From NCBI GenBank assembly GCA_050084985.1, contig JBITNC010000002.1:10664001-10728000 (forward strand): 64,000 bases of DNA, written 5' to 3'. The position numbers and the translations under genes are program-made. The notes under the pieces are model-generated. The model did not search any database. It worked only from the letters and a program-made list of their open reading frames with translations, and had not been told where the DNA came from. Below are positions 1-12,485 of the stretch, one piece after another (within the stretch, counting starts at the first letter, position 1; every line of letters starts with the position of its first letter). Source of the DNA: Nageia nagi (Eukaryota > Pinophyta).

Positions 1-1974
1 CTTGGAGGTGAAACCTCTTATTTTTTTACTATTAGAACATATTGAGGACCAAAACAAATACAGAATGGGTATGTGCAAATTGGAAATTAGCTAGCCTCGA
101 AGACATAAAGATGATGACAAGAGGATACTTCATGGCACTTCCATCCTCAAAATCATGAAAGAACACCCTATTTCAAGGGCTAGGTTCTACTAATTCCCAT
201 GTCTAGGTCATCCAAACCGCTAATGTTAAGACCAAAGATAAAGACTTTCATCATTATAAAATGTTTGTCAACATGTTCAATCTGTCTATCTCTGGAAGTC
301 TTTTGGTTACTAATGACTTCTGAAAAAGAATTGCATTCATTAAAGGTGAGTCAACTATGGTATCATTCAATTTACTTGAATGTCATGGTCGTAAGTCTAG
401 TTACAAACTTTTTGAAGTCCATTAAGATACTATATATTGGAATTTTAAACATGCTTTCATTGATCCAACTGCTTCACATATGGTTGCATTCAAAATGGAG
501 TTTCAAGCATTCAAATCTGCACAGGTAAACAAATGTTGTTCGTCCTTCCATTGTTTTCCCTTCAACTATGTTTTTTAATCTCAATTTTTAAATTGTCTTT
601 AAAGGCCAACATCCAAAACCCAAACCTTGTCTTCAAAACCTCAGCTCCATAGCCTGCAAAATATCTTTTGAAGACCTTGCTCAAAATTCAAAACAACATA
701 AAAGCATTTAAAGCAGTCTTAAATCTTACGTTGTATGCAATGGCATTCACAAAACATTGAGAAGGCATTCAACATAGCTATATGGCATAAAGGATTTAAA
801 AATATTTATTTGGCTTCAAATTGTATGCAATAATGGTATCTATTCAATCTTGACGCCTGTCCAAACTGCCCGTGGTGTCCCACCCAGCCAACTGACTGCA
901 ATAAATTTGTTTCAACCAACTTGACTACACAGAATTTCGACCAATATCAACCACTGCCCACATAGAGAATAGATCTGTAGGAATCCACCATGGAAGTTTG
1001 TCCATGAAGCATCTAACATTGTATGCTGAGATCTAGAATCTATCTGAAATATTCAAAACAATTTGGATACCACAATATTATTTCAAATATTAAACTTTGG
1101 AGGCATAGCAAAACTTTTCAAAACCATTTTTGCACCAATCAAAGCCAATTTTTTAATTTGAAAGCAAAATTTCAGAATTGAAATGAAAATAATTTCTCAT
1201 TGAACGCAAAGTGCAAACTACAGCATTTTCTTTATGAAGGGGAATTTCTAACTATTGAGGCATTTTACTTCCTTAAATTTGCAAAATGAAGATATTAAAA
1301 TTTTTGCAGTTTTAAGAACAAATGCAAGTCACAATTCAGGTTTTAGTGCACATGCTCTTTCTCTTGTTGTTCTTGGTGAAGTTCTAAAACATAGGAGTGT
1401 TTGATAATAGTAGTGCCTTTGGTTCTCACTTATGGGTAAAGTAGTTGTGTAGAATTATTACATCCAACACCTAATAAAGCTGCAACAACAAAATCTGTGA
1501 CATCATCCTTATAAATCACCAAGGAGAGATAAGGAAAACAAAACGTTTTCACCTCCCTACCCCATCTGCCCATTCGTTGCTATCACTTTACATAAATATT
1601 GATATCAAGGAATTCCAAATATATAGGATTTTGCACCCATGTATGAGGTGTCCTTGGTAAGCAAGTGTTAAGATAGGGCAAATCTTTTTCACTTATGACC
1701 ACATATATCAAGAGGACTAGCTTCTTCCACGTACTGACAAGTATATAGGAAGGGCAAGTATATTGAAAGGTACTATGTATAGGATTGGTGGTATATCATA
1801 AGTGGAACCTTTTAGAGCAATAAGGAACCATCCATCTCCTTTGGTAACACAAACCAATAAGTATGCATTTAGTGGTATCCATTGTCGGTGTGATTCTTGT
1901 CTGCAAAGAGACTTTGTCAAAATAGTTAAGGAAAGTTTAGCACACATTGGCTTTCAATGATTAAGTGGAAAGGA
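1..1974. other. no recognisable gene
   Basis: AT-rich sequence without a codon pattern or domain I can name. The open frames at 199-528 (+) and 1717-1947 (-) show no family motif and have the hydrophobic, compositionally random look of chance frames. The right edge may hold the 5' part of the neighbouring Copia relic, but I see no LTR terminus or primer-binding site here. Confidence 0.5.
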
Positions 1975-2080
1975 ATTTGCAATGGAGACGCCCAACCATA
2001 AAAATCAACGATTCCAAAAGAATTGTTTGCATAGGAACATAAAAATTATAAGTCCCTTGCCTTGATAGGAGCATCAATCA

Positions 2081-2088
2081 GTAAAAAC
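2081..2088. repeat. left 8-bp target duplication of hAT-like insert
   Basis: GTAAAAAC matches ATAAAAAC at 2836-2843 in 7 of 8 positions. The gag reading frame continues across the pair when the insert is ignored. Confidence 0.65.
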
Positions 2089-2835
2089 CAATGTTATTAG
2101 AGGACGCATCCCCCCTTTTTTTCCCGTTTCCCCGTATCTCACGTTCCCAAGACTTGGGGATTCCTTATGGGACATTTCTCCATCGTCTCCTTTTAGGGCA
2201 TATAGAGGGGACGTCCTTAGGTTGATTTCCCAAGCCTTGGGGACATTTCCTTTTAAAATTTTGAAAAGGGGACGGCCAGGGCCGTGGCCCCCCTCTTGCA
2301 CACTAAAAACAAAACAAATCTCAACTTTTTTTTTTTTAATTTTTTTTCATAAACCTTAGAGGGGTGGGTTCCACATGGGTCTCCACCCCTCCAACCCTAA
2401 AAACATGCCTTTATATTCACATTGCAATCATTTTGTCATTTACACTTATTTGACATATTCATGTCAAAGACTATGCTTTTGGGCCTTAGCATATTCAAAC
2501 TTAATGGCATTATGATTATTAGACTATATTTATGGCTCATTCTGATTTTCATTTTATAATCATGTTACATGTTACTTGTTAGTATGTTAGTAGTTACAAA
2601 TTTTCATTTTCAATGTATGTTGCGTACTTCAATTATTCCATGGATGAATCATGAATGTTAATGATGAATGAAACATTAAAACTATATCTAATATCTACTT
2701 TTCTTAAATTTGAAAATTCTGGAGAATTTTTAGTATATATATACTTGTCATCCCCCTTGCGTTTCCTAAAATTTGGTCACCATCCTTGGGGATTTTTCCT
2801 CTTGTTTCCCCATCCCCCAATCCGTGACAACCTTG
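2089..2835. mobile_element. hAT-like non-autonomous DNA transposon
   Basis: A 747-bp insert in the Copia gag. The ends are CAATGTTATTA on the left and, read inward from the right, CAAGGTTGTCA, a degenerate terminal inverted repeat in the style of hAT ends. It is flanked by 8-bp copies GTAAAAAC (2081-2088) and ATAAAAAC (2836-2843), 7 of 8 identical. Eight bp is the hAT target-duplication length. Just inside each end is a C-rich (left) or G-rich when inverted (right) block with CCCCGTTTCCCC-like strings. No transposase frame is visible. Confidence 0.7.
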
Positions 2836-3539
2836 ATAAAAACATGAATCGACACATTTGTGATATAGACACCTCATGGAGAGCAATTAAGAAATTGAAA
2901 GATTTGTATTACTCGCTCGTAGAGTTGGAGTTCATACAATTGCAACTGATGTTGTTCAATCTTGAATTGAAAGACAATGATCCCATGAGTTACACATCAA
3001 AGATTAAAGTCATCAAGCATGACATCACAATTGTTGGTGCATAAGTAGACATCTATCTCATGGCCTACATCAAGGCCCGCCTCCCTTCATATTCACTTTA
3101 TCTTGATTTGCTTCAATAAAGCAGACAACTTAAAACTCTCACATTTGATGGTTTGGTGGAAAAGTTTGCTAAACATGAGAAGGCTTTTGGAAAGAAGATA
3201 GTTGAGTCACTTGGTGAGACATTGTGTATTGCACAAAAGGGGAAAAAGCAAAACCAAGCTTCCTTTTCTATAGGTGAAAATAATGAAAAAGGAAGATGAA
3301 GAAGAAATAATTCCAAAGAAAGGGGGGTAGACACAATCAAGGAGATAGGCCAAATCGTTTTTGCATAAGGCGCAAGAGAAAAGGATATGATGTTGATCAT
3401 TGGACACCATGAGAGAAAATTGAAAAGACAGGGCCTTAGACTGACAAGTGAAATGCTCACGAATCAACCCATAACGTTATTGCACATTGCAATATCAAGG
3501 TTGATGCAAACATATTCAACACTTTTATTCTCATCTTGG

Positions 3540-4441
3540 CAAGATGCATGGTTGCTTGATACCGATGCCACAAGTCATGACCTTTTGTTGTGATTTCTTT
3601 GAGGACATTAATGACAATGTCACTAGCATAATATATTTGGTGATAGATCCAACATTTCCCCTTTAGGAATTGGCACAGTTAGGCTCAAATTGCTTGGACT
3701 CTTGGATTTCCTCTTCAAGATGCACTTTACCTTCATGAGTTGCAAAGAAACGTGTTGCATTTGGTCCAAATCAGGCAACAAAGACATTCCATTTGCATGA
3801 TTGATGGAAAGGTAGAAATAAGGAGCACCTTTGACAAAAAGATTGTGATGATAGGTTGGGAACATGAAAGTTTGTGAAACTAAAGGGAGGATCTGCACAT
3901 TTTAGAGATTGTGTATCTTAGTCAACAAGGTACAATGTCCTCAAGCATCATTTGGTGTGTATGTTTTGGGCATCTCAACTATGACAACATTTGTATGTTG
4001 AAGAAACGTGGTGTTAGGAGTTTGCCCATGTTGCGTAGGAATTTGGAGCAATGAGAGGCTTGCATTCTTGGAAAATATCATAAGCAACCATTTCCAAAAG
4101 CAACTTGGAGAGGAAAAAGGAAATTGGAACTCATGCACTAAAATTTGTGTGAACACATGCTTGTTGCTTCAACAAACGGAAACAAGTACATCATGATCTT
4201 CATTGATTATTGCTCTACGATAACATGAACATTTTTTTTGAAGTAGAAGTCTAAAGCATTTGAGACATTTCAGAATTTTGATGTGGATTGAATATGAAGC
4301 AAAGTACCATATTGGTACTCTTTGAACTGACAATGGAGGAGGGTACACATCAAACAAATTAGAAAGACTATCTTCATAGACAATTCCATATAGCCTATAG
4401 AAGAATTGTGTAGTGGAAAGGATGAATAGAATGATCATGAA
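3540..4441 (+). pseudogene. Copia protease, GAG-pre-integrase and integrase relic
   Basis: The retropepsin motif is visible at 3546-3581 as W-L-L-D-T-D-A-T-S-H. The catalytic D-[ST]-G triad has become D-T-D, so the Gly codon is mutated. GAG-pre-integrase follows near 3946-4140 with F-G-H-L-N-Y-D-N and A-C-I-L-G-K; the usual W-H before the G-H is W-C here. The integrase core starts near 4178 (N-K-Y-I-M-I-F-I-D-Y) and shows T-D-N-G-G at about 4326-4340. Multiple stops make it non-functional. The sequence stops at 4441 because of the downstream insertion. Confidence 0.8.
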
Positions 4442-5674
4442 TGTAAAGATCCAAATACAACTCAAGTGCAATTAAACCCAAAAACACAGGTATACGCCCA
4501 ATGTCTGAGCTAGAAGAGTACAAGCATACAAAGCCTCAATTCACCAACGTTAGGGTTAGGGCATCCACTTCAAGTTAATATAATGCAAATATGCCAACGT
4601 GTAAGCTAGGATATCATATCAAACATTCACAATATTAAGATGCCAACATCTGGCCAACACAAGCATAAATGGACATACACACCACAACATTGCAATAATG
4701 GATACAAGAAAACAATATGAGATCCAATGGCCAAACAGTTGTATCTCAGATGTACAATGCTCAACAACACAATACCAGGCCCAATAGGGTTGACGTTGGC
4801 CTCCAAGGAGCCAACTAGGGCAAATTTGGATGTCTCACTGTTGGACTAATAACAGAACCATGGGATGATATCGCTCCCTCAGAATCTAAATTCTCTCCAC
4901 CGAAGGATCCCTCCTCAAACCTTGGCTAACCATTGAAGGTAGGAGCTATACCTCGAAATACGATCGGATGGGCAAGGGTGTTGCACCAATGCTATAGATG
5001 ATCAAGATCCCTCAACTTGAAAGCCCTCGTAGATGTTGCACCTAAGGGATTGCTTAGCTCGGCTAAGTCTTTTGTCCATAGGATGGTATCAAGAGATGAA
5101 TGTATAATCAAGTATATCCAGTAATGAGGCTACAATGTCTTTTTTATACACTTAAACTTGTTCGAATTTCACCTAGGAGTCATCACTTGTCTCTTTAATC
5201 CCAACATTAGCCTCCTTGGGGCCCATAGTGCCCAACGTGGGTCCCTAGGGTTAGGCATGCCAACATGGGGGCTTGGAGTGCATTAAGTGCCAACGTGGGG
5301 GTCTAGGAGACCTTCACATGCCCACGTCGATCAAAGGGTCATGTGTGGCATCTAGGTGTCGTACTAGGCCAACGTGGGGTATGGGAGCATTCCCAAGGTT
5401 GGAGCATGCATATAGGTGCCCATCCATCCATATAAGTGTAGTAATAGACCTTGGGATTCCCACAATCAAGATCGAGATCTCCAAGTACAATAATAATACC
5501 TAATCTAAGCTTGGGAGGAAGACGTCCCACTTGGGGCACACAGTGGGGTCCGTTGACCCATTAAGTCTTCTATCTTAAGTTACAAACATGAAAATACAAT
5601 GCATTAATAAATATATTACAAGAGGAACCCGTTGGGTCCCACAATTAATTACAACCATGCAAAGGGACGTCACA
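4442..5674 (-). repeat. 3' LTR of the Gypsy gag-protease element
   Basis: About 1233 bp, on the plus strand from TGTAAAGATCC to GGGACGTCACA, so TG...CA on either strand. The outer minus-strand start TGTGACGTCCC matches the start of the related solo LTR at 14137 (TGTGAAGTCCC), which fixes the boundary. It contains many copies of a CCAACGTGGGG-like motif at 5207-5400 and a TTAGGGTTAGGG string near 4548 that is not telomeric in context. Open frames inside (for example 5273-5503) are incidental. Confidence 0.85.
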
Positions 5675-5689
5675 AAGCCTCCCCTCTTG
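5675..5689 (-). other. polypurine tract
   Basis: On the minus strand CAAGAGGGGAGGCTT lies directly before the 3' LTR start TGTGACG. This is the expected position and composition for the plus-strand primer of reverse transcription. Confidence 0.7.
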
Positions 5690-6059
5690 AATTGCTTGCC
5701 CACAAGCAATGTTGGAAGACTGCAGCATATTGTGGTTCGTGATGGTAAAATGTAACTTCAATACTCTCCATTCAGGATAGCAACGTGGTGTACATTGCTA
5801 AGACCTCATATCCTTGCATCAATGTAATACGCAAACCCTCTTGTTTGTTGTAATTGTCACTCCTCATCAGCTACTGCATGGTAGTCCTCAATGCACATGG
5901 GAATGCATGTATATCTGTGTGAGGATGTACCTACAACAACTTTAAGAAAATCATGAGTGAAAACAGAGAGTCTTTGCTCCATGTGTGAGGCTGGATCACC
6001 TCAAAGCACAATGTGGAGTTCCAAACTACCTCCATGACCAGTGAGAAGAGATCTTCCCA

Positions 6060-6480
6060 TCCACCAACGTGGGGTACCCATCTGCTGAGTGCTAACTGGC
6101 TCATCATCAGAATGCAGACCTTCTTAGGTCCAACGTGTCACTCCTCAGCTCAATAATATCCTGTGAGGGGAATGCAACCTCCCTCATGCTCAACGTTGGG
6201 TAACAATCACTAGTGAAGCTCATCGTGGGATGCCTAGCCCCTCCAAGGCTAAACGTCAGTGTGCTCAAACTCTTTTAAGCTAAATGTAGGATGCCTAGCC
6301 TCTCCAAGGCTCAATGTCAGGTGCCCAAACCCCTGTGAAGCCCAACATGATATGCCTAGCTCTCCTAGAGCCCAACATGGGGTGTCCAACCTTCCCAAGG
6401 CTCAACGTATGATGGTAAGGCTTCTAGACACCCAGTGTTAGGTGAAGATTTCCTCCAAGGCTCAACATGGGGTATGGTAG
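6060..6480. repeat. degenerate short repeats in the Gypsy internal region
   Basis: Repeated units of roughly 40 bp built around GGCTCAACGT...GGATGCCTAGCCTCTCCAA, much diverged. They lie where a complete Gypsy element would carry RT and integrase. Small open frames here (6259-6441 +, 6365-6562 -) are by-products of the repeats. From 5690 to 6060 I see no domain. Confidence 0.6.
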
Positions 6481-6501
6481 CTCCCCATTGCCCCTCATCT
6501 C

Positions 6502-6960
6502 CTATCGAAGCTCCTCTTCTCCCAACATGGCTCCATCTTCTACTTCCTCCTTCTGGCACCACTCAATGACCTCTAGTCGTTTATTGTCCACTTGCAAACA
6601 ATCATTTGTAATCCCCTGCAATGTGTGGGTCTTCCTGTCGATTTCAAAACTCATAGCAAGTTTTTTGATAATTGGTGTGAATATCACCCAAACCAAATAG
6701 CCATTGTACTCCCAAGATAATGTGAGGATGCCCCTTCAAGGGGTAAATGTAGAAGTCCTCCATCAATGTACAACTCTGCTATCTCACACCAAACCTCTCA
6801 ACAATGTGATCTATCAACATGAGTTTCCCATTAGCGTTGGAAACTTTGAATCCTTCAAACCCCTTGGTCTTCAAGTTCTTCCTTTCTGCAAAGCCTGCAT
6901 CGATGAAGTTGTGGGATGCTCCTGGATTGATTAGGACCATCACATTCTATCCACCTTCTT
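6502..6960 (-). pseudogene. Gypsy aspartic protease relic (RVP_2 type)
   Basis: The minus strand encodes a retropepsin-like segment. The active-site region reads M-V-L-I-N-P-G-A-S-H-N-F-I near 6901-6943, where families of this type have D-[SP]-G; the catalytic Asp codon is now Asn. Further along are I-I-L-G-V-Q-W-L and L-A-M-S-F-E-I-D (to 6502), which match the second half of this protease family. The protease would have processed Gag. The Asn substitution and frameshifts make it inactive. No RT follows. Confidence 0.75.
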
Positions 6961-7093
6961 TCCCAAGATCTTTAGCGTGAGGTACTTCTTCATCTTGTGT
7001 AATGAAGCGATCATGCTCCCCAATATGCCCTCAACCCGAGGTGCCTCCTAATCTAAGGTGTCTACTCCAATCTCCATATCTGAATCATCTCAC

Positions 7094-8176
7094 TTATCCT
7101 TCGAAAACACCTCTATGTAATGCACCTGCCCTTTTCCTTGACAACGATGCCCCAACTCCCACGTCTTCTTGCAATAGAAGCACTTGCCTTCTTCTCTCAA
7201 CTTCCTCCAAGTGGTTACATCCAATTGGTTCATTCGAGGCAAGAAAAGGATTTGGCCTTGCTAGGCCCTTCTTTATCGACAAAAGGCTTTCATGTAACTA
7301 GCCCTCTGTATGTTTGCCCTCCCTTGAGGGATTTCACCGTCGACTCAAGATCATACGCGACTCGAATGGCGTCATCAAGGTTCCTAGGAGAGGACACCTT
7401 AACCATTCCTTGCAGCGGTTCCATCAAAGCCTCAACAAAGAGGAATGTCAATTGTTCCTTTGGAATGTGGTGATTCATGATTGCAATCTTTTGAAACTAC
7501 GACACATACTTATTCACACTCCATGTTGCCTCAATGATGTCAAATCTCAGAAGTAGTCATTCTCCTTCTTCCGATCGAACCTCTTGACCAATGGTCATGC
7601 AAACTCATCAAAGGAGGTGGTGAATGAGTAACTGTAGCTAATCACTCCTTGTTGCAACCACTCTAGGGCATCACCCTCAAAATGCAAGGATGCGAAATGA
7701 ATTGCATCCTCCTCCACCGTATTAGGGCTCAAGGTGAAATAAGTCTCTAGCTGATGCAACCATGCTCTAGCTGTCATCTTCTTTCCATCATACATTTGTA
7801 CCTACATCTTATTGATCTTTTGTTTCAGGTCCTTCTTATCATTCCACAAGTTGTTGAGAGTGTGTGGATCGTGTGAACTGCTCCCGTTCAACCCTAGGAT
7901 TTCCATGTAGCCATTGAAGTTTACATCTCTTCTCAACCTTGAATCCAAAATGGAATTCTCCATGAAAATCTTATTCAGCTCCAATGGGCCAGGAACCTTG
8001 TTCTTCATCTCTTCCCTGGATTTCTTCACAAACATGGGTTTGGATGGCTTGGGGATGACAGGTTGCTCCTCGATCCTGCCAACGTCTTCTTCCAAGTACC
8101 TCCCTAGTAGAGGGTTTGTACCCTGGGGTGCTTGATATGAATGGGACCTCAAAAACATGGGTTTTGGACGCCCCAT
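7094..8176 (-). pseudogene. Gypsy gag relic with zinc knuckle
   Basis: From 8176 downward the minus strand reads an N-terminal Gag region (M-G-R-P-K-P to K-I-N-K-M, 8176-7802). A TAG stop follows, then the Retrotrans_gag core (M-Y-D-G-K-K-M-T-A-R-A-W-L-H-Q-L-E-T-Y-F, 7795-7595) and its C-terminal helices (7478-7290). At 7141-7200 is the knuckle C-F-Y-C-K-K-T-W-E-L-G-H-R-C, a spacing common in plant Ty3/Gypsy Gag. At least one premature stop and two frame changes separate the pieces, so no full Gag is made. The intact version would build the virus-like particle and package RNA. Confidence 0.8.
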
Positions 8177-8669
8177 AGATCTGTGGTGAGTCGTCTCTTA
8201 ATCTTTCAAACTACAGGATCTTTTCATGCTCGGCTCGCAATCTACCCTATCCTCCTTATGCAGCTCATCTCTATCATCTTTGGCTAGACATGAGAGGCTA
8301 ATCTATCTCTCAGGATCCTCACGAACCCCCATATGCCTATTTAGTTGTCGTTGCATGGTGGTAGTGGCTTCAATCATGTTGTGAATGGTCGAAATAAGCT
8401 CGTTAAAATTTCGTCCAAGGGTGGATTCCCGAACCGGAGTTGGACTCCTAGTGACTCTCGATCTCTCCCTTGGCGCCTCTTCGACTGCTCCTTAATTTTG
8501 CACCAAAGTCCTCCATTGCTGGCGATCCTTCTCATGGATGGGCCCTAGAAGGTGTCTCATCAGTATGTGACCTTCCGCTTTTCCTAGCGGATGCCATCTC
8601 TTTCCGAGTGTTGGATCTGATGTAGTAACGATGAACTGCAGATATCATACACAGGTTGGTCAGATCCAA

Positions 8670-8681
8670 GCTTTGATATCA
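8670..8681 (-). other. primer-binding site, initiator Met tRNA type
   Basis: On the minus strand, two bases after the 5' LTR ends in ACA, TGATATCAAAGC matches the usual TGGTATCAGAGC in 10 of 12 positions. Both differences are G to A. Confidence 0.75.
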
Positions 8682-8682
8682 C

Positions 8683-9819
8683 TGTAAAGATCCAAATACA
8701 ACTCAAGTGCAATTAAACCCAAAAACACAAGTATACACCCAACATTTGAGTCGGAAGAGCAATTACAAGCATACAAACCCTCAATTCACCAATGTTAGGG
8801 TTAGGGCATCCACTTCAAGTTAATATAATGCAAATATGCCAACGTCTAAGTTAGGGCATCAATATCAAACATTCACAACACCAAGATGCCAACGTTTGGC
8901 CAACACAAGCATAAATGGACATACACACCACAACGTTGCAATAATGGATTCAAGAACAACACAATATGAGATCTAATGCCCAAACGGTTGTATATCGGAT
9001 GTACAATGCTCAACAATACAATACTAGGCCCAATAGGGCTAATGTTGGCCTCCAAGGAGCCAACTAGCACATAGCTAAATGTTTCTCACTTCTGGAATGA
9101 TAACGGAACCATGGGACAGTATCGCTCCCTCAGAATCTGAATCCTCTCCATCGAAGGAGCCCTTCTCAAACCCTAGCTTACCACTAAAGATAGAAGCTAT
9201 ACCTCGGAATACCATCGGATGGGCAAGGGTGTTGCACCAATGCCGTAGACGATCAAGATCCCTCAGCTTGAAACTCTCCTAGATGTTGCACCTAAGGGAA
9301 TTGCTTAGCACCACTAAGTCTTGTGTCCATAGTACATTATCAAGAGATGAATGTATAATCAGGTATATCTAGTAATGAGGCTTCAAAGTCTTTTTATACA
9401 CTTAACCTTGTCCAGATCTCACCTATGAGTCATCACTTATATCCTTAATCCCAACGTTAGCCTCTTGGGGGCCCATAATGCCCAACATGGGTACCTAGGG
9501 TTAGGCATGCCAATGTGGGGGTCTAGGAGACCTACGCATGCACACATCGGTCAAAGGGTCATGCGTGAGGTCTAGGTGTCATATTGGGCCAACGTGGGGG
9601 TATGGGAGCCTTCCCAAGGCTAGCGCAAGCATATAGGTGCCTATCCATCCATCTAAGAGTTGTAATAGACCTTGGGATTCCCACAATCAAGATCAAGATC
9701 TCCAAGTATAATAATAACACCTAATCTAAGCTTGGGAGGAAGACACCCCACTTGGGGCTCATAGTGGGGTCCATTGACCCATTAAGTCTTCTATCCCAAG
9801 TTGTAAACATGAAAATACA
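8683..9819 (-). repeat. 5' LTR of the Gypsy gag-protease element (truncated)
   Basis: About 1137 bp, alignable end to end with 4442-5598 of the partner LTR. It begins TGTAAAGATCC and stops matching around 9819-9835, so the outer 75 bp or so of the LTR are missing. Divergence between the two LTRs is plain, with many CpG-type changes such as CAACGTGG against CAATGTGG, indicating an old insertion. Confidence 0.85.
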
Positions 9820-11682
9820 ATGTAATAATATTTTAGTTCTACGTATTTGTGAATTTATCTGTATATATTTAATTATTTGTATTTTTCTGAACCAAACTGA
9901 ACCTTTTTTGAAATCTCAAATTTTCAAACTTTTTTATCTTTTGTTCGAATCAAACTTACCGAACCTAGTAACTATGGTCTCAATTATAATTTGGCATTAT
10001 GAAGTTGATGCTTGACTTGTGTCCTTTGTGTTCAAGGGTTAGGATCTCAATGGTCACCTCAACCTTGGCATTCCTCATCCATAAATGACCCAAAAGTGAA
10101 TTGAGCATGGGCTTGAATAGTGAAATCACCTTTTAAGTCCATAATAGATATGCATCCTCCAACATTAATAGTTTGACACCTCAACATATTCATGGGTTTC
10201 ACTCCAAACTAATATGCCGTAATCAACTTGAAGGTTGGTGGCTTCATTGTTGGCTTGTTCAGCTTCTCTCGAGTTTGTTTCAGCAAAAAACTCTTATCCC
10301 ATTTAATGTTGATGCCTTCTATATTTATTTGAATATGTCTATATATAGATATAGTAGGTCATCAACTTGATCATGAATGATGTCAAGTTGATCTCTCTAT
10401 TCTCCTCTTTCTTTATCCACCAGTTATACTATCTTCTCATTAATTTTTGGAACAACTACTTACACCACTTGTTTGGAAGAAATTGATAACATGACTATCT
10501 TGTTATATTTTATTTTACATGCTTTCTTTTTTTCTTCTATAGGATCTAAGGACTAGTTCTTCATGGATTATGTACTCTTCTTGTGACAAATGTTGTAGGT
10601 TCTATGCTAACAACATTTACATTGGACAATGCTTCTTGCTTTGTGCAATTTACTTCTTCATTGTTACTTGGACCAAACCATTGACATAGCAACAAGCTTG
10701 TCATGGTCACTTGGACCAAACCAGACTCTGTTTAAACACATATTTTTCGTTTGAAAGCGTATTTTCAGGGGTCCTGTATTTATCCGTATTTTAAAAATAC
10801 TTACCTTCTATAGTGTTTTTGGCATTTTTTCCCCGTTTTTTCCATATTTTTCTGTCATTTTTGTCGTATTTGACCCTGGGCTGCATTTTCAAAAAATTGT
10901 ATTTTTATTATATGATGTTCATTGCCAAAGATTCTACATTGTTATGAATATAAAATTGCACGATAATTCTTCCTTTGGCAATCATTGATCACTCTACGAC
11001 CATTGTTCTCATATGGTCAATGTCCTTGATGTGAGTTTTTGTATCATTTGCCCATTGGCTCGTCTGTATGTTTCATGTCATACACTTGTTTTTCTTTTGT
11101 GCTTTCATTGTATAGATAACACTTCACAAAGTGCCCAAACACTTCATACATCTCATAATAGTGATCACTTAGACATGTTTTTGCTAGTGTGGCCTTCCAC
11201 ATTGCACCTCACACCTAAGACATATTTCTTTGTCACCATTGAAGTCTTTGAACATGACCATCATGTCTTGCAAAGCAGTGATCAATATGGACTCTTCATT
11301 GCCATTTCCGCACTAATGAATTTTCCAACTGCACAAGCTACTTGGCCTATCTCCACTTTCTAACTTTATTGCATGACCATACATACAATGTTGATCTTCA
11401 AGCAAATCACAACCTTTAAATAAATCATTGCTTTTGTAGATTATCTACAAGCATACCTTCCAATTTGTTGATGAGTTTCTTCAAATGTTGATTGTATTGG
11501 CAACTTGTCCTTACCTTTGTTGGGATTATAAATATCTCAAATTTTGTGAAGGTGCACATATTAGTTGCAAAAAGGTGTGCATCAGTGGTGCTTGTTCTTA
11601 CCAAGTGTGAGAGATTTTGCAAGGGTTAGAGGCTTTTGGCTACTTCATCTTTTATTTAAGAATGGTTATGCATGTATTGGCA
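9820..11682. other. unrecognised stretch with weak coding-like patches
   Basis: No domain recognised. On the minus strand short patches look protein-like, for example near 10075-10165 (G-G-C-I-S-I-M-D-L-K-G-D-F) and 11190-11310, but they are broken by stops. About 10740-10900 is a T-rich tract with TTTTTCCGT and TCGTATTT strings similar to the tract at 18190-18430. The 116-codon frame at 11013-11363 has no family features. Confidence 0.4.
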
Positions 11683-12485
11683 TAGTTACCAGAAACGAGA
11701 AACGTGACCACAATGGGCAACGTGACGAGAAACAGGGATAACATAGGCTGCACATAAGAAACGTATTATATAAATATATATAAAAAAAAAAAAATTTAAA
11801 TCAAATATTTTTAAATATGAACATAAAAGCATAAGCTCAATTTCATAAACAAATTATAAAACCTCACCTGTATGTATTTCTCCTTCACGTTCAGTGACAA
11901 GGTCTGTCAAATGGTTCAGCCACATGCTATCCGTTTTTATCAAATTTCTAGCAATCACAGGCCTTGGATAAAAAAATCTTTTACCACAATCTTTATTTTA
12001 TAGATCATTCGCAACCTAAATTTAACAATTATGAAAAATGGCAGCTCAAAAAGAAAATAAGAACATAAAATTAACAATTACTAAAAATAGGATAACACGA
12101 GTTAACTAGGAAAAATTTGTAAATTGGCAAAAAAAAAATTGATAGTAAATATTTACATGCATTAAACAGAGAAGAAACGGGCCCCTCCTTTCATTATGGG
12201 GTCTATTACACATGTATCAACAACTGTTTGCTTTCCCCCTATCGGATACAACGTTCGCTTTCAGTAACTGAACCAATGTAGAGGGTGGTTGACTCCCCAT
12301 TTTACTGCAGCTGAAGAAATCTGGGAAACAGAGGAGAAACGGAAGAGAAACGCAACCCATTTTGATTTCCGTTGCGAACATTTGGAAATGGAAAAAATCC
12401 GTCAAGAACGGTGGTTTCCATTGCGGATTCGTTTAAGGGTTAAAAAATGCAAAACGCTAAGCAAACGTTGTTTTTCTTGCAACTA
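11683..12485. mobile_element. possible TIR element
   Basis: The left end TAGTTACCAGAAA and the inverted right end TAGTTGCAAGAAA agree in 11 of 13 positions. Both ends are rich in GAAACG-type strings (AGAAACGAGAAACGTG on the left, GAAACGGAAGAGAAACG inside the right). This resembles the end structure of hAT-like elements, but the flanks do not show a convincing 8-bp duplication. No transposase frame is visible. Confidence 0.35.

Larger units (their letters stand above)
1975..3330 (+). pseudogene. Copia gag relic, split by hAT-like insertion
   Basis: Gag forms the capsid-like particle of Copia elements. Before the insertion the frame reads S-L-A-L-I-G-A-S-I-S-K-N near 2046-2088. After it, from 2844, it continues with a UBN2-type gag segment (SWRAIKKLKDLYYSL, then NDPMSYTSKIKVIKHDI). 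The two halves are contiguous once the 747-bp insert and one 8-bp flank are ignored, which strongly supports the insertion model. A tail reading FDGLVEKFAKHEKAFGKK follows at about 3140-3200. Frameshifts are present. The 129-codon open frame starting at 2655 is an artefact that runs out of the insert into gag. Confidence 0.75.
1975..4441 (+). mobile_element. Ty1/Copia relic, 5' two-thirds
   Basis: A decayed Copia element read on the plus strand in the usual order: gag, aspartic protease, GAG-pre-integrase and the integrase core. Every domain has stops or frameshifts. Gag is split by a hAT-like insertion (2089-2835). The element ends abruptly at 4441, in the integrase just after a VVERMNR-like motif, where the LTR of a minus-strand Gypsy element begins. 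I could not find the missing integrase end, RT or RNase H on the far side of that insertion, so the right part was lost or rearranged. No LTR of this element is identifiable. Confidence 0.8.
4442..9819 (-). mobile_element. Ty3/Gypsy element with gag-protease but no RT or integrase
   Basis: Two long direct repeats (4442-5674 and 8683-9819) bound an internal region that reads on the minus strand. Next to the right repeat is a tRNA-iMet-like primer-binding site, and next to the left repeat a purine tract, so the right repeat is the 5' LTR. The internal 3 kb encodes a Gag relic, a C-x2-C/G-H-x-C zinc knuckle and a protease relic. It then passes into repetitive non-coding sequence where RT, RNase H and integrase would be expected. 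The 5' LTR is truncated at its outer end (about 75 bp shorter than its partner), so a target duplication cannot be tested; ATGAA (4437-4441) is the left flank. Confidence 0.85.
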